Below, in pieces: positions 11,901-22,277 of a DNA stretch of 64,000 bases. The stretch comes from Mortierella alpina (lineage: Eukaryota; Mortierellomycota; Mortierellomycetes; Mortierellales; Mortierellaceae): assembly GCA_029449245.1 (NCBI GenBank), contig JANATF010000006.1, forward strand, positions 558,001 through 622,000, read 5' to 3'. Each line of letters begins with the position of its first letter. Positions within the stretch are counted from its first letter, which is position 1. Under the pieces are notes generated by a model, which saw only the letters and a list, made by a program, of their open reading frames with translations, had not been told where the DNA came from and ran no database searches. The translations under genes and the position numbers were made by a program.

Positions 11901-13312
11901 TCCAAGAGGATTTCAGTTAAACGACCGATCCAAGTATATGACAAGCGATGGATGCCCTGAGAAACATGTTCCTTACGCTCTAGATCGGCCACACGGGATT
12001 TGTGGTCGGTCGCTGCGCGCTCCCAAAGCTCTCCGAGGCGACGCTGAGATTCGATTTCGACCCTGAATTGCTCCTCCTGGACAACGTTCTGATCGTAAAG
12101 CTCCTTGTTCTTTTGGATCGACTCTTCAAGCTTGTCCTGTTGTTCCTTGAGACGCTTCTGCAGTGAAACGTTAGACTGGCCAGAGGCAGCTGCCTCCATG
12201 CGAGCCTGATCCAGATCACTCTGAAGCTGGAGAATCTGTGCCGTTTTCTCCGACCGATAGGAGCCAAATTCATTAGACTTTGCCTCCAGCTCTGAGCTCA
12301 GCCAAGTCATACGCTGCGTTGCCAGCTCAAGTTCCTGGTGTGAGGCTTGCTTTTGAAGCTACAAAGAGATGCCAGTAGAGTAGAATGCGATGTTGGTACC
12401 CACTTCTTATAAAAAACTCGCGGACAACTATCGCAGCGCACTTAGGTAGTACCTTTTGGTTGAGCTCCGAAGCCTTGGCCTCGCGCGCCTCGGACTCGAG
12501 TTTGGATGTCTCCTTCTTCAGCTCCTGGTATCTAGTAGACATGGCTTGATAGTCCTCATTCACTTGATCCAGCTCACTCACTTTACGTTCGAGCGCAGTC
12601 AAGGATTCTCTCTTCTCTGTCTCCAACGTTGCGACACAGGACTTGAGTGTATCGATCTCTGCATTGGCATGCACCGATCCACTCTGTTGGCCCGATAACT
12701 TGGCCTCCAGTTCAAGTGCCTTGCTTCCTGAAAGTGGCAAAACAATAGAGATTGTGGTCAAAAATTATTGAACAAGTGGCATCCACGAAAGATCTTTTTT
12801 TCTCATTAGCGTAACAATGTCTCTTGAACGCACCAGCCTCCTCAGCCTCCTTGGACGAAGCCTGTAGCTTTTGCCTTGTTACTGTGAGCTGTTGCTTCAA
12901 AGCGTTCAACTTGGTCTCTGAGAACTGAAGTCGTTGATCTATAGAAGTGAAAAAAAACACCGCTTGGTATTAGTTCCAGCATTGGCGTGTGGGTTTGCGC
13001 ACGATCGGTTGTCATGAGTCAATACGACGGCGAAACGATTGCATCAAGACAAAGCCTCTACTAGTTACCAAAGTTAATCTTCTCGGTCGCCAGTGCAGCT
13101 TTCGCTTCTTCGGCCTTCTCCCTCCAGGATTCCTCGGAGCTCTGCATTGCCTTCTCGTTCAGCTGTTGGACGAGCTTGTGTAGCGCGGCTTTAGCATGGT
13201 CGCCATTTTGTAGTTGTTCAAGAAGGCGCGAAAGATCTTCGGCCTCAATCGACAGGAACGCGGAGATCCGCGTCCTTTGTTGATCGTCTATGGTGACCGG
13301 TGATTCCTCCAT
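5908..13312 (-). CDS. TPR: Nucleoprotein TPR / Mlp1-Mlp2 homologue (nuclear basket)
   Basis: A giant coiled-coil protein that forms the nuclear-basket filaments of the nuclear pore and acts in mRNA quality control and export (family knowledge). Ten exons (13312-13069, 12938-12834, 12727-12453, 12358-11977, 11889-11669, 11592-11521, 11426-11322, 11231-8061, 7977-7927, 7833-5908) sum to 2183 codons. Heptad-rich coiled coil covers roughly residues 1-1560. TPR-specific signatures are LSPTAAIAGRLQKSGMSLT (exon 6), EIVKELSDGAPLIREQQLEY (exons 7-8) and HLVLFSNIQELQQQNKQLREV. The last 600 residues are disordered: Pro/Thr/Ala-rich, with possible nuclear localisation signals (GQKRRLD, PAKKMRP), then an EQQ/EQH glutamine tract and an acidic C-terminus, as in TPR. 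Exon 8 alone is 3.2 kb. The start ATG opens MEESPVTID; upstream frames are interrupted. Confidence 0.93.
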
Positions 13313-13767
13313 GGCCTTTTTCAGCCTGTGATGCTGATGTCTTTGTGGTGGCGGTCTTGCTTCGTCGCGTCGGATGTACAGAGAAGAGGCGGGAGCTATG
13401 CAAAGAGGAGTGGGTGTTGGCTGACAGTGAACTAGATGGCGCGCTTGGTGGGTTAGCAACAACAACAGGAGTCCTGTTCCTGGCAAGACGTATGGGGTCG
13501 AACAACAGCGGCGTCTTACCCTGTGTCTAAAGTAAATGGGCAGCCGAAGTGCTGAGAAACAAAAGGCGGAAGAGGCACCACAAGAGAGGTGGAGGAGAAA
13601 GATTTTAAGGGTATTTGATGACGTATACAATTCCCACTTTCAACGTCTGTGCCTTCGACACCAACCGCGACACTTTGAGTTTGCATACGCGCCTTGGACG
13701 CAGTACATTAAAGGCAGCGTTCTTCGGAGTGGCGAATGTCTGATTAAAACCAACGTCGCTGATCATT

Positions 13768-13981
13768 CCTTCCACGATTCCAGAGCCTCGGGAGTGTGCT
13801 GCATCACGCCAGGCACTCGTTTCTCGTTTTCCTCATTTTGCTGCTTTTTGAGTTGCCTTCGACGAGTGCGAATCTTGCAGATTCTTGAATTTGCAATTCA
13901 AGCGGCTCGGACGATCGAGCTCGCTCTGCACCAGCCAACCATACCGTTCGGACCGCACCAGGACCATTTCGTCACTAGTCG
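13768..13981 (+). repeat. Diverged direct repeat, copy A
   Basis: Begins with cttccacgattccagagcct and ends at cgtcactagtcg. It aligns to copy B at 14343-14585 over its whole length, with long identical blocks such as gtgctgcatcacgccaggca and the run around gacgatcgagctcgctctgc. It contains the short palindrome cttgaatttgcaattcaag. Orientation relative to any gene is unknown. Confidence 0.85.
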
Positions 13982-14342
13982 ACGAGCAACTGCAAGAACT
14001 GCCCTGATCGGCGCGGATGGGGGTGGCTATATGGTAGATATGGCCCACATGTTGATGCAAGGGATCTCAGGCGCGGTGAGCCAGTGCCTCTTTTTTTTTT
14101 AGGTTCGTGCGCTGAGCGAAGGAAATAAATTGCTTCAGAAACACCATGCAGCGCGCCAAAGAGTCCTCGCGGATCGCCTTGAGTGCCTGGCGCTGCTATC
14201 CAGACCACCAAGTAACCATTGAGAGCCATAGCGTCCCCCAGGGCTCTCTCTATCTGTCTCTCTGCCAGCGATCTCGTAACTCAGCTGGCCTCAGCTTTGG
14301 AAGGCGACCTCGCTAAAGAAAAGCAACCCGACTAAACTTTGC

Positions 14343-14585
14343 TTCCACGACTCCAGAGCCTTGGTAGTGTGCTGCATCACGCCAGGCACTCGTTTCTCGA
14401 CTTCCTTATCTTTGCTTTTTGAGTTGCGGAATCGACCCATTCACCTTTTGGAACAAAAGCCCTCGACGAGTGCGAATCTAGCAGATCTTGAATTTGCATT
14501 TCAAGCGGCTCAGACGATCGAGCTCGCTCTGCATAAGCCAACCATACCGGTCGGACCGCACCAGGACCATTTCGGCACTAGTCGC
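14343..14585 (+). repeat. Diverged direct repeat, copy B
   Basis: Second copy of the block at 13768-13981. It carries an extra segment of about 30-35 bases (around gaatcgacccattcacctttt) not present in copy A. The palindrome seen in copy A is broken here (cttgaatttgcatttcaag). A continuous frame reads LEFAFQAAQTIELALHKPTI here against LEFAIQAARTIELALHQPTI in copy A, but the differences are mostly amino-acid changing, which argues against purifying selection. Confidence 0.85.
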
Positions 14586-14888
14586 TGTCTTTGTAGAGAG
14601 GCAAATAGCACACGGCACACTTCAAACAGGTTCGAATTTTAGCGCGCGAAGCCTGAGTTTTTGTGTTGTGCCATTGAACTGTAGCAAGACAGAAAATGCT
14701 CTCCTCATCTTCGTTAAGTAAGTCAGATCTCGGCCTTCTGTATAGATATCGGTTGCGGTCATACATGCCATGCTGTGAGCTCTGGTAAAGTCCTGGCGTG
14801 GGCAGAAAGGGCAATTGCGTCAGTAGAATGAGCTGTTGTGTCCGACCACGAGTCATTGATAAGTTCCTAGGACCATTGCGAAAGCTAG

Positions 14889-15068
14889 GAAACCTGTTTC
14901 GACATTGATCCTAACGGCGGCAGACTCGAACACGCCTGCTCACTAATGTGGAACAACGCTCGCCCTCGTAAAACTTTAGATTCTCCCTTGTCAAGGAATG
15001 CCGCGAGCTTAGATTTCGATATCATACGAGGTATCTTGAAAGGATGGGAAGCTGGAGATCACCCGAAT
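14889..15068 (+). pseudogene. Orphan exon-like frame, possibly a gene remnant
   Basis: A 180-base frame (60 codons) sits between an acceptor-like ...gctag and a donor-like gtgagc. It reads ETCFDIDPNGGRLEHACSLM, followed by a stretch containing LDFDIIRGILKGWEAGDHPN. FDIDPNG resembles the turn of a WD40 blade, but one blade is not enough to assign a family. I could not find convincing partner exons on either side. It could be a fragment of a decayed gene or chance. Confidence 0.25.
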
Positions 15069-15308
15069 GTGAGCCATTGACTCTATCGTGGCAACGGATG
15101 GGTAGAACAAACCTGGTCGCATTGTTGGCTGAGCTCACTTGGCTGGCTATCGTATCTTCATCATTTTTAGGGTAGTAAATTCAGGTACGGCGCCCTGGCA
15201 CCAACAAAGAGACGAATGGAGATGTTGACTCTGATATATTATTAGGTAGTTGTTGTTTTTAATGCTAAGAGGAGGAGGTTCGGATGAATGGTGTTATTGG
15301 TCCCTGGC

Positions 15309-15976
15309 TTAGAAAAGGGCAACAGCGCTCAAAAGAGCCGCGGCAGCGACAACACCTGAGGCAGCAACCGAGCTGGCCGCGCTCTTGGGCTGATCGTTCT
15401 TGTGCTCTGCATACCACACAGTCTTTGCGTCGTTCTGGGCACTGTAATGGTCCTGCTCTGACTTGGGGCAGCCTGCGATGCACATGCCGCTCTTGGTATG
15501 GAAAGCGGTGTACTTGGGGGTGCCGCGATCGTGAGCATAACCGAGCGAGGTGATAAAGTTGGGGTTATGGGGGTCGCTAGTGAAGTCAGAATACATCGAC
15601 TTGCCGGCATCCTAATGAAGAAACACACAAAGCAGGCAGCGGCGGTCAGGTAATTTTTAGCAATAGCCCGTTTGTATGTGATCGCTCTAGCTTATGGAGG
15701 TGGAGGAAAAACATCTTTAACGCCTTGAAGTCTTGTCTCCACCTCTAAAACAAAACTTACATTGAGGCACTTGTCGACACAGGGACCGTTGGGCTGGAAG
15801 GGATAATAGGGGTCAACAGGAGCGGCGCTGGTGGTGGGAGCGGGAGCACCACTGGAGGCAGATCCAGAGGCAACAGGGGTGGTTCCAGTGGCGGTGGCGG
15901 TGACAGAGGTGCTGTTGGACTGGGCACTGGTAATGGCAACAGTGGCAGCGAGGACGGCGACGAGGGAGAAACGCAT
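15309..15976 (-). CDS. Small GPI-anchored secreted protein, function unknown
   Basis: Two exons (15976-15761 and 15611-15309) give 172 aa. Residues 1-18 form a signal peptide (MRFSLVAVLAATVAITSAQ). A Ser/Thr/Ala-rich linker (about 19-52) is suited to O-glycosylation. A compact domain of about 90 residues follows with four cysteines in two pairs (GPCVDKC and GMCIAGC) and the motif DPHNPNFITSLGYAHDRGTP. The end is a small-residue site followed by a hydrophobic tail (VAAAALLSAVALF), typical of a GPI anchor signal. The protein should be on the plasma membrane or wall; its role is not known to me. It is not a CFEM domain: there are only four cysteines in a different spacing. The intron is 149 bases with clean GTAAGT and TTAG ends. 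Confidence 0.85.
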
Positions 15977-18060
15977 CTTATGAATATGAGCAAATGAAGA
16001 GGACGGTTGGGATATCTTGAAAAAAAAAATTGAAAAAGTCGCAGGGGGTTTTATGGCAGGGGATTTATATATCGCATTATATCTGCAGTGCATGGTCCCA
16101 AGCGCAGCAGCGGCCACATGAAGAACGGAGCGTGGCTCTACTCGCCGTTGCGAGGCTGGGCAAGAAACTAGTTTTCTTTTTTTGGCCCCTGGCGGAAGAA
16201 GAATGAGTAAGCCTCGCGCGGGTGGGAAAATCACTCCACTCCGTATTGTATTGAGAAACTCCATTCCTCTTGCTAATGAACCTAGAATACTCTTCAGAAG
16301 TAGGTCATTGGCGTACAGTACATTCACAGATCGGAACACGGACAGCAAAGGAGCCCTTGCTGATGATATTTTTGTTAGCGTGGGTGTGCTTTTTGTCTTC
16401 GTGAGGACGTTTGGACATGGAGGTCTTGTTAGCGCTCATGGTCCCTTCTCCCATCTACAGGTCGCTCTGCGTTGTCTCTTTGCTTCCATTCAAAGAAGTA
16501 CTCACGCTTTATTCTGCTTCCGGGCGCTGAATCTGATGGAGAGGACTTTCATCTGATAAGTTTCTCCTTTTTTTTTCTTTATCTGATTGAACACGACCCG
16601 GGTAACGACGAACCTTGTTTGACAAGCAGACAGCCAACTTTAAAGCAAGATGCTCCTTTTTTTTGGTGCTCTCGCTCATGTGGATGACTTCCATCTTCAT
16701 ATTCATACTGTACACAGTAGTAGTGGCATAACAAAGCAGATGCATAAGCGACACCCACGCCACACCAGTAACAAGCCAAGATGTAGTTCATTAACGTACG
16801 CTGTTCGCCTCCTTTCATAGGCAGCCGAAGTCGCTCGCCCTTATCAGATTTTTTGAGCCGCCGGCTGGACTTGAAAAAGAGCTGGCAAAAGAAAAGAATC
16901 GTCGCACCATTTGTCTCGCGTTGTGTAGCGACTGAAGAAAGACTCCGTTCAAGAATTTCTCAGACAGAGGAAAACGCTGTACGCGTGCATGAGCAAAAAA
17001 AAAGTGGGCCGTTATTTTCCGGGACCCCTCTTGCGGGCCATCTTGCGTCATCATAAGCTTCTCAGTGTAGGCTAGGACGGAGCCTTGGTGAGGTCTCAGT
17101 TCCGGGGCTTGGACCTGGCCTGCAGCCACATGAATGCTCTGGCGACACGTCCATTATATGCAACGAAAACGAACAATCAAAGAGAGTTTGCGCCCGCTTT
17201 CTTGCTCTTCTTCCTGTGCGCGCCATCGATGCGGACTTGTAATTCGCCTAATGCTGATTGATGACCAAGGGTGAACCATTTTCTGCTAGACTGTCCGACT
17301 CCTCCATCGAACGCAAGTTTATCCAGGGCCGCCTCGACCGCGCATTCCTCAGAGTAGTGCCTCCAACGCCCAAAGAGTTGTAGCCTCCTTAACGATACTT
17401 CTTTCGGTTCGCGTTTTTTGTTTATGGCACAGGTGTCTGTGAGGTGCAGTGCTGTACTGTCACATACCTCTGTGGGGACAGAGGGAAGACGAGTTTTGCA
17501 TTAGGAGCGTGGGACGCCGTACTTTGTTCCTTTGAATGGCAGCAGCAATAAAACAATGCCCGTGAAGGGTGCGCAAGCCGTACTCACCGCTGAGAACAGT
17601 CCCCCGCTTCGCTCCCCATCAAGCGCACCAGAGGCCCAAGAACAACGAAGTTTATACTGCAGCCAGCATACAAGCACACGTTTGAGCCCAAACTCAACTT
17701 CAAACTCGTTTTTTGAGGTGCCTTTGCCATCTCTACTCAGATCCTTGCCGTACAGTACAGTACACTGCACCTCGTAGGAATAAACAGCACACACAGAAGA
17801 GTGAGGGTGGAGACGAATTAAAAAAAATCTGATAAAAAGTGGGTCGTCGAGCCGCATGAAGTCTCCTTTTTTCACCCCTCATGGCCCCGCCGTCTTCTTT
17901 TTTCTCCCACCCATAGCTTTGTTTGCCTCTTAGGCTCAGCTTTCTTTTTTCCTTCCCTCGCTTCTTTCTTCACCCACACTCCTCCACCTCCCCTGCCCCT
18001 CGACCCTGCTGCTCAGCGATCCTCTTTCCTTCCATCTGATAACGACAAAGGATCACCAGC
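15977..18060. other. 2.1 kb divergent intergenic region
   Basis: Separates the leftward GPI-protein gene from the rightward MFS gene and must carry both promoters. The last 130 bases before the MFS start are pyrimidine-rich (about 17890-18010), as in many fungal core promoters and 5' leaders. Several ctgtactgt/gtacagtac-type words occur near 17450 and 17750. I found no supported gene; the listed-length frames are short, overlapping and without splice logic. Confidence 0.5.
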
Positions 18061-19717
18061 ATGACCACAGAGAACCACGACCTTGACCCAGAGACCTCCT
18101 CAGGCTCTGGAACAATCGCTCCTCCCGCCAGAAGGCACCTCTTTGGGATCTTCATCGTCAACAGCAACATCACCTACATCAACTTCATCGCGTATCTTAT
18201 GGCCTGCTGGGCCACCATCCTCCTCGTCGCCTACCTGAGCATTGCCCAGCCCTTCATCTTGACCGTTATCTTGGGCATCGGCGGGAACACTGGCAACTTG
18301 ACCGGCTCCCTGGCCCTCTATGATGAAATCATTGCTCTCCCCGCCACCCTTATGTGGGGCATCCTATCTGACCGCATTGGTCGTCGTCCTGTCTACAGTG
18401 CCGGCTTCTGCTGCTTGGGTGCGGCCTTGATGTGCTACCCTTATGTCAAGAACGTCTACCCACACATGCTCCTGTGCCGCCTCCTGTTCTCTGTCGGATC
18501 AGCTGCCGCCACATGCATGATGACTGGAACTTTGGGAGATGTCGCTGGTGGCCACCACGAGCGTGGTCGTGTTAGTGCTATCGTTGGTATGTTTGCCGGC
18601 TTTGGTGGTCTCACTGCTGGTATGGGCCTTATCTTAGTGCCATACAAGCTGACGGTGATTGCCCACAACGAGGTGGAGGGTATTCAGCTGGCGTTCTTGA
18701 TCGTGGGAGGATGCGCAATCGCTTTGGGGCTCATGTTCCTTCTAAGCATGCCCAAGACTGGTGCTGGTGCTGCCAATGGCGTTACTGCCTGGTTCAAGGC
18801 AATCATCTGCCGCAGAGAAACGACTGAAGAGATGAGGCAGAAATCTGAGATGATCAGTCCCTTCAAGATGCTCAAGTACGGTGTCCTGGCTGGTCGCGAT
18901 CCTCGCGTTGCTCTTGCCTACCTCTCGAGTTTCGTGGTAAGCACTGACTTTTCGCTGATTTTATGTTGGTTTGTTTTTCGCTCTTGGCCATTGTTGTTGG
19001 TGGTAGGAAGAAAACGAGGTTTATTGACACGAGGGTCTATTTTCCTTCCTCTCTGTTTTCGATGTTTACTAGGCCAGAGCCGATACCGTCCTTTTCTCAT
19101 CGTTCATGAGTTTGTGGGTTGTTCGCCACTATGTGGATTTGAAGTACTGCGATTATTCGACCGGCCGAACCTGCCAAGCCGCTGCTGGCGACACTCACAT
19201 TCTCACCGGCTATGGACAAGGTATCTCGCTCGCATTCGCGCCCCTCTTTGGTTACGCCAGCGAGAAGTTCAAGAAATCGACCGTGTTGGCTGTTGCTGGT
19301 CTCATCGGCGCCTGTGGATCGCTTCCTTTCGCGTTTACCACGCTGCCACCCGCTGATAACTCCAACTTTGCGTTTGTGACCATGACGGGTATCGGCCAGA
19401 TGGGTATTATTGTCACCGGAATGACCCTTGTCAACGGACTTAATGTCGACCCCAAGTTCCGCGGGAGTGTCGCTGGTGTGTTCAGTTTCTGCGGCGCCAT
19501 CTCCATCATGATTACGGCCAAACTTGGAGGCTACCTATTTGATGTGTGGATGCGTGGAGCTCCTTTCGTTCTGATGGGCGTCGCTCATTTGATCATCATG
19601 GTGTTCAGTATTTACGTCCGTCTGGTAACCCCAAGATTGGAGAGAGAAGATCGGGCCAGACTGGAGGCCAAACAAGAACTCAACAAGACCAAGGAGGAGG
19701 TTGATAAGCTTGACTAG
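18061..19717 (+). CDS. Major facilitator superfamily transporter
   Basis: Two exons (18061-18936 and 19073-19717) give 506 aa with about twelve hydrophobic helices. The MFS loop 2-3 signature WGILSDRIGRRP is clear near residue 100, and the second half repeats the architecture (GYASEKFKKSTVLAVAGLIG). The N-terminus is hydrophilic; the C-terminal 25 residues are charged and helical (LEREDRARLEAKQELNKTKE). It should move a small solute across the plasma or an internal membrane by a proton-coupled mechanism (family knowledge); the substrate cannot be told from sequence. The intron falls at AYLSSFV|ARADTV with GTAAGC and CTAG ends. The ATG follows a pyrimidine-rich leader and CAGC. Confidence 0.9.
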
Positions 19718-20149
19718 TTATAATTCAGTTCTTCAACAGGATCCACGGTGTACTGTTTGTCTTTGTTTCATATACCATAGCTCATACTTCCCACCTATTT
19801 ATTGCATTCTTCCATCCCTCGTATCCATGCATTTCATTGACATCAAAGCATCGCATTATCCATCACAATGTTGTCGTCTGCCATCACTCTTTGTGCTGCA
19901 AAACGAAACGTGGCCAACTGTACCTGAAAAGAATGGTCCCTGCATAACGAGATCAAGAGCAAAACTTCATTGACGTGGTGTATATGTACATGTACTATAT
20001 ATACATGCACAACACAGCAATAATACGCACATGAGATATGCGTCAGAAAGGATGCGCGCTGTGTGAATCTTACAATCCCCACTTTCCTCGTCGCTTTACA
20101 GCTTTCAAATATTTAATTTGTTTTTTATGCTGTATTATATTATACGAGC

Positions 20150-20189
<40 letters not shown>

Positions 20190-20204
20190 AAGAGAGAGAG
20201 GTTA
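19718..20204. other. Convergent intergenic with GA microsatellite
   Basis: 3' flanks of the MFS gene and of the leftward 690-aa orphan. It holds TA-rich words near 19980-20010 (gtgtatatgtacatgtactatatatacatg, an imperfect palindrome) and the GA repeat at 20147-20200. No gene seen. Confidence 0.5.
20147..20200. repeat. (GA)n microsatellite
   Basis: About 54 bases of nearly pure GA dinucleotide with a few AAAG interruptions, ending five bases before the stop codon of the leftward 690-aa orphan. On the transcript it would be a CU-rich tract right after the stop. Confidence 0.9.
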
Positions 20205-22277
20205 TCAGTGTTCACCATACACTTCACTCTCATAAGCATCCCGCGCGTCCTCAAACCGCGCCAAGATCATCTGCGCGCGACATGACTCTTGATCAAACAT
20301 CTCCACAAACTTGTTGGCCTTTTGCAAACTCATCAAATGGTATCCCATCAGCGTAGCGGCCTCAACTTCGTCATAATCCTTGAACAGACGCTTCGATGCC
20401 AAAGAAAGAGAAGACGTGTCAAACGTTGGCGACCTCGGGACGGTTCCTACATTTGCATTTGACCCAGCCGCGAGAGAAGACTTGGCAGAGAAAGAAGTTG
20501 AGGACGATTGTGGATCGTGATGCCCAGTGAACGTATGGATCTGTTCGTCGTCTTGGACCATCCTTGCAAAGGGCATGGACGATTTTCGGGCTGGCCGGCG
20601 CACAACCCTCTCTGTGCCTTCGTTGCTCATCAAAGACGGTGCTTCAGGAATCGGAGGAAAGAGATCCAGTTGATTCAAGACTGGGGCGTGTGTCTGTCGT
20701 CGGGGTCGATGCGGTGCTTGCGATGGCAGTGGCATTTCTTGATCCAGAACTACTGCATCCTGTAGCATTGGGTTGGCGAGCTCTTGAAGGACAGCCATCC
20801 GACTCCCTCCATTGTGTAGCCGGTTTTGAGAGAGCCCTGCATCGTGCATGACTGAGGGAGAGGCTGCGGGCAGCATCGAGGCGTGCTGCACGTTCCCGTG
20901 TGGACCAGGATCCATGACACGAATCGAGCCTGGGCTGGGACCTGTACTTGCAGCTGTTGGACCTGTCGTTTGCGGGTGTTCCTTACTATCAGTCTTTCGA
21001 CCTTGTGGGGTCACAGTAGGCAAGAGCTCTGTCGTGCCGAGGATAAACTCGAGACACTTTCGATTCTTTCTTGTTGTCCGAATGAAACGGCTCAGATAGT
21101 GTCCAAGGTTATGATCCACTTGTAAAAGTTCCAGAAGCGCTGCACGATATTCCTGCAATGCATTGCTCGCTGCTGTATGCGTGTGTCCTTGCCCATCATT
21201 CACAGATGGTAGCGGTGTCTGGACCATGATGGTGATCTGCCCATCCGCACCGGGTTCAGGGCTTGTGACTTCTCGGTCCAAGTAGGTGGGCTGTGGCGCC
21301 TCTGGCGTAATCTTGATCGTGAACTCTTGCTCCTTGGCCAAGTTGGGTCGAGGATCGGACTGAGCCTGGACTAAAGACTGAGCGCAGGTGGGGAGTCGGT
21401 GAAGAAGGTATCCCAGCGTCTCTTGGTGCTCTCGAATAGCGACTAATCGCATCATGGCATACTTCTCTTTCCGCCCACAATTGCGTCCAAAGACATCGTC
21501 TGCAAAGTACGGTGGAAGTGCACTGATTTGAACTGTGCTTTTGAGGATGGGCTCTAGCGTGCTGTGGGATGAAAACGTGTCCTTTTGAGGAGCTGGGCTC
21601 ACGGAGGACAAGAGCAGCTCCTGCTCGTGGCCGTGTTCCTGAAGCGCCTGTGTTGTGCAATGGTGCCCCGCCTGAGTCTGTTGTCTCAGTGGTTTCGGAT
21701 AAGAGTTCAGTGTCTGGTCAGGCGCGAGCGGGGTGGACTTAATAGAAACTGAATCATCCATAACATGGCTGCCGGTCTTGCTCAAAGGTACGCCCGTGTT
21801 CTGAATCGAAGGCCGTCTATGATACTTGTGGGCGTCGGGAATAACGCTGGGCGAAGGTGGCGGGCTGGTGTAAGGCGCAGGTGAGGGATCTTGGTGCAAA
21901 GACGGTGAAGAACAAGCGAATCTGGCGTTTCTATAGCCACCAAAGTCAGGTGAGAGCGAGGATGAGGTCGGAGCTGCTGTCGTGGATAGGGGAGAAGACG
22001 GATGAGCGGGCCATGGCTTCTTCTTCTTGTGCTCTCCGTTTGTAGAAAATAAGCTGCTACTGCTGCCTCTTCGACCTCGGTCGTGGAATGGGAACACAGA
22101 GTCGAACCAATGCTTGCTGGCTGGAGGGTCATCGTTGCCGTGGCGGTGTTGACTGCGGTGGCCCTTGAAAAGTGACCAGGACCGCGCATCCGAGTCGGAA
22201 TCGCTCTCAGCAACTGTGTAAATGGTTGGAGGGAACACGCCATTACGTGTCGCGGAATGATCGTGATAGGATGGCAT
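20205..22277 (-). CDS. Intronless 690-aa orphan protein, function unknown
   Basis: A single open frame from ATG 22277 (MPSYHDHSATRNG) to TGA at 20205. I do not recognise it. Most of the chain is low complexity (Ser, Pro, His, Thr), but three parts look structured and helical: KEKYAMMRLVAIREHQETLG with the following LLHRLPTCAQSLV; YRAALLELLQVDHNLGHYLS with FIRTTRKNRKCLEFILG; and the C-terminus (LMGYHLMSLQKANKFVEMFD, then SCRAQMILARFEDARDAYES). The preserved length, start context and patches of conserved-type sequence argue that it is real despite lacking introns. No signal peptide or membrane segment. A scaffold or adaptor role is only a guess. Confidence 0.8.
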   Translation of the reverse strand: MPSYHDHSATRNGVFPPTIYTVAESDSDSDARSWSLFKGHRSQHRHGNDDPPASKHWFDSVFPFHDRGRRGSSSSLFSTNGEHKKKKPWPAHPSSPLSTTAAPTSSSLSPDFGGYRNARFACSSPSLHQDPSPAPYTSPPPSPSVIPDAHKYHRRPSIQNTGVPLSKTGSHVMDDSVSIKSTPLAPDQTLNSYPKPLRQQTQAGHHCTTQALQEHGHEQELLLSSVSPAPQKDTFSSHSTLEPILKSTVQISALPPYFADDVFGRNCGRKEKYAMMRLVAIREHQETLGYLLHRLPTCAQSLVQAQSDPRPNLAKEQEFTIKITPEAPQPTYLDREVTSPEPGADGQITIMVQTPLPSVNDGQGHTHTAASNALQEYRAALLELLQVDHNLGHYLSRFIRTTRKNRKCLEFILGTTELLPTVTPQGRKTDSKEHPQTTGPTAASTGPSPGSIRVMDPGPHGNVQHASMLPAASPSVMHDAGLSQNRLHNGGSRMAVLQELANPMLQDAVVLDQEMPLPSQAPHRPRRQTHAPVLNQLDLFPPIPEAPSLMSNEGTERVVRRPARKSSMPFARMVQDDEQIHTFTGHHDPQSSSTSFSAKSSLAAGSNANVGTVPRSPTFDTSSLSLASKRLFKDYDEVEAATLMGYHLMSLQKANKFVEMFDQESCRAQMILARFEDARDAYESEVYGEH

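Larger units (their letters stand above)
13313..15308. other. 2.0 kb gene-poor region with an internal duplication
   Basis: Lies upstream of the leftward TPR gene and downstream of the leftward GPI-protein gene, so it should contain the TPR promoter. No intact gene is supported. It holds two diverged copies of one block (13768-13981 and 14343-14585) and one exon-like frame (14889-15068), listed separately. It may be a decayed gene or mobile-element remnant. Confidence 0.5.

Noticed and set aside
13536-14102. A 188-codon plus-strand frame over repeat copy A
   Set aside because: The frame is not kept outside the duplicated block and differences between copies are mostly amino-acid changing; treated as repeat, not gene.
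14628-14660. ggttcgaat resembling a tRNA T-arm
   Set aside because: No matching acceptor stem, anticodon arm or D-arm could be built around it.
19980-20010. TA-rich imperfect palindrome as a terminator or transposon end
   Set aside because: Such words are common in AT-rich 3' flanks and no partner inverted repeat or duplication was found.
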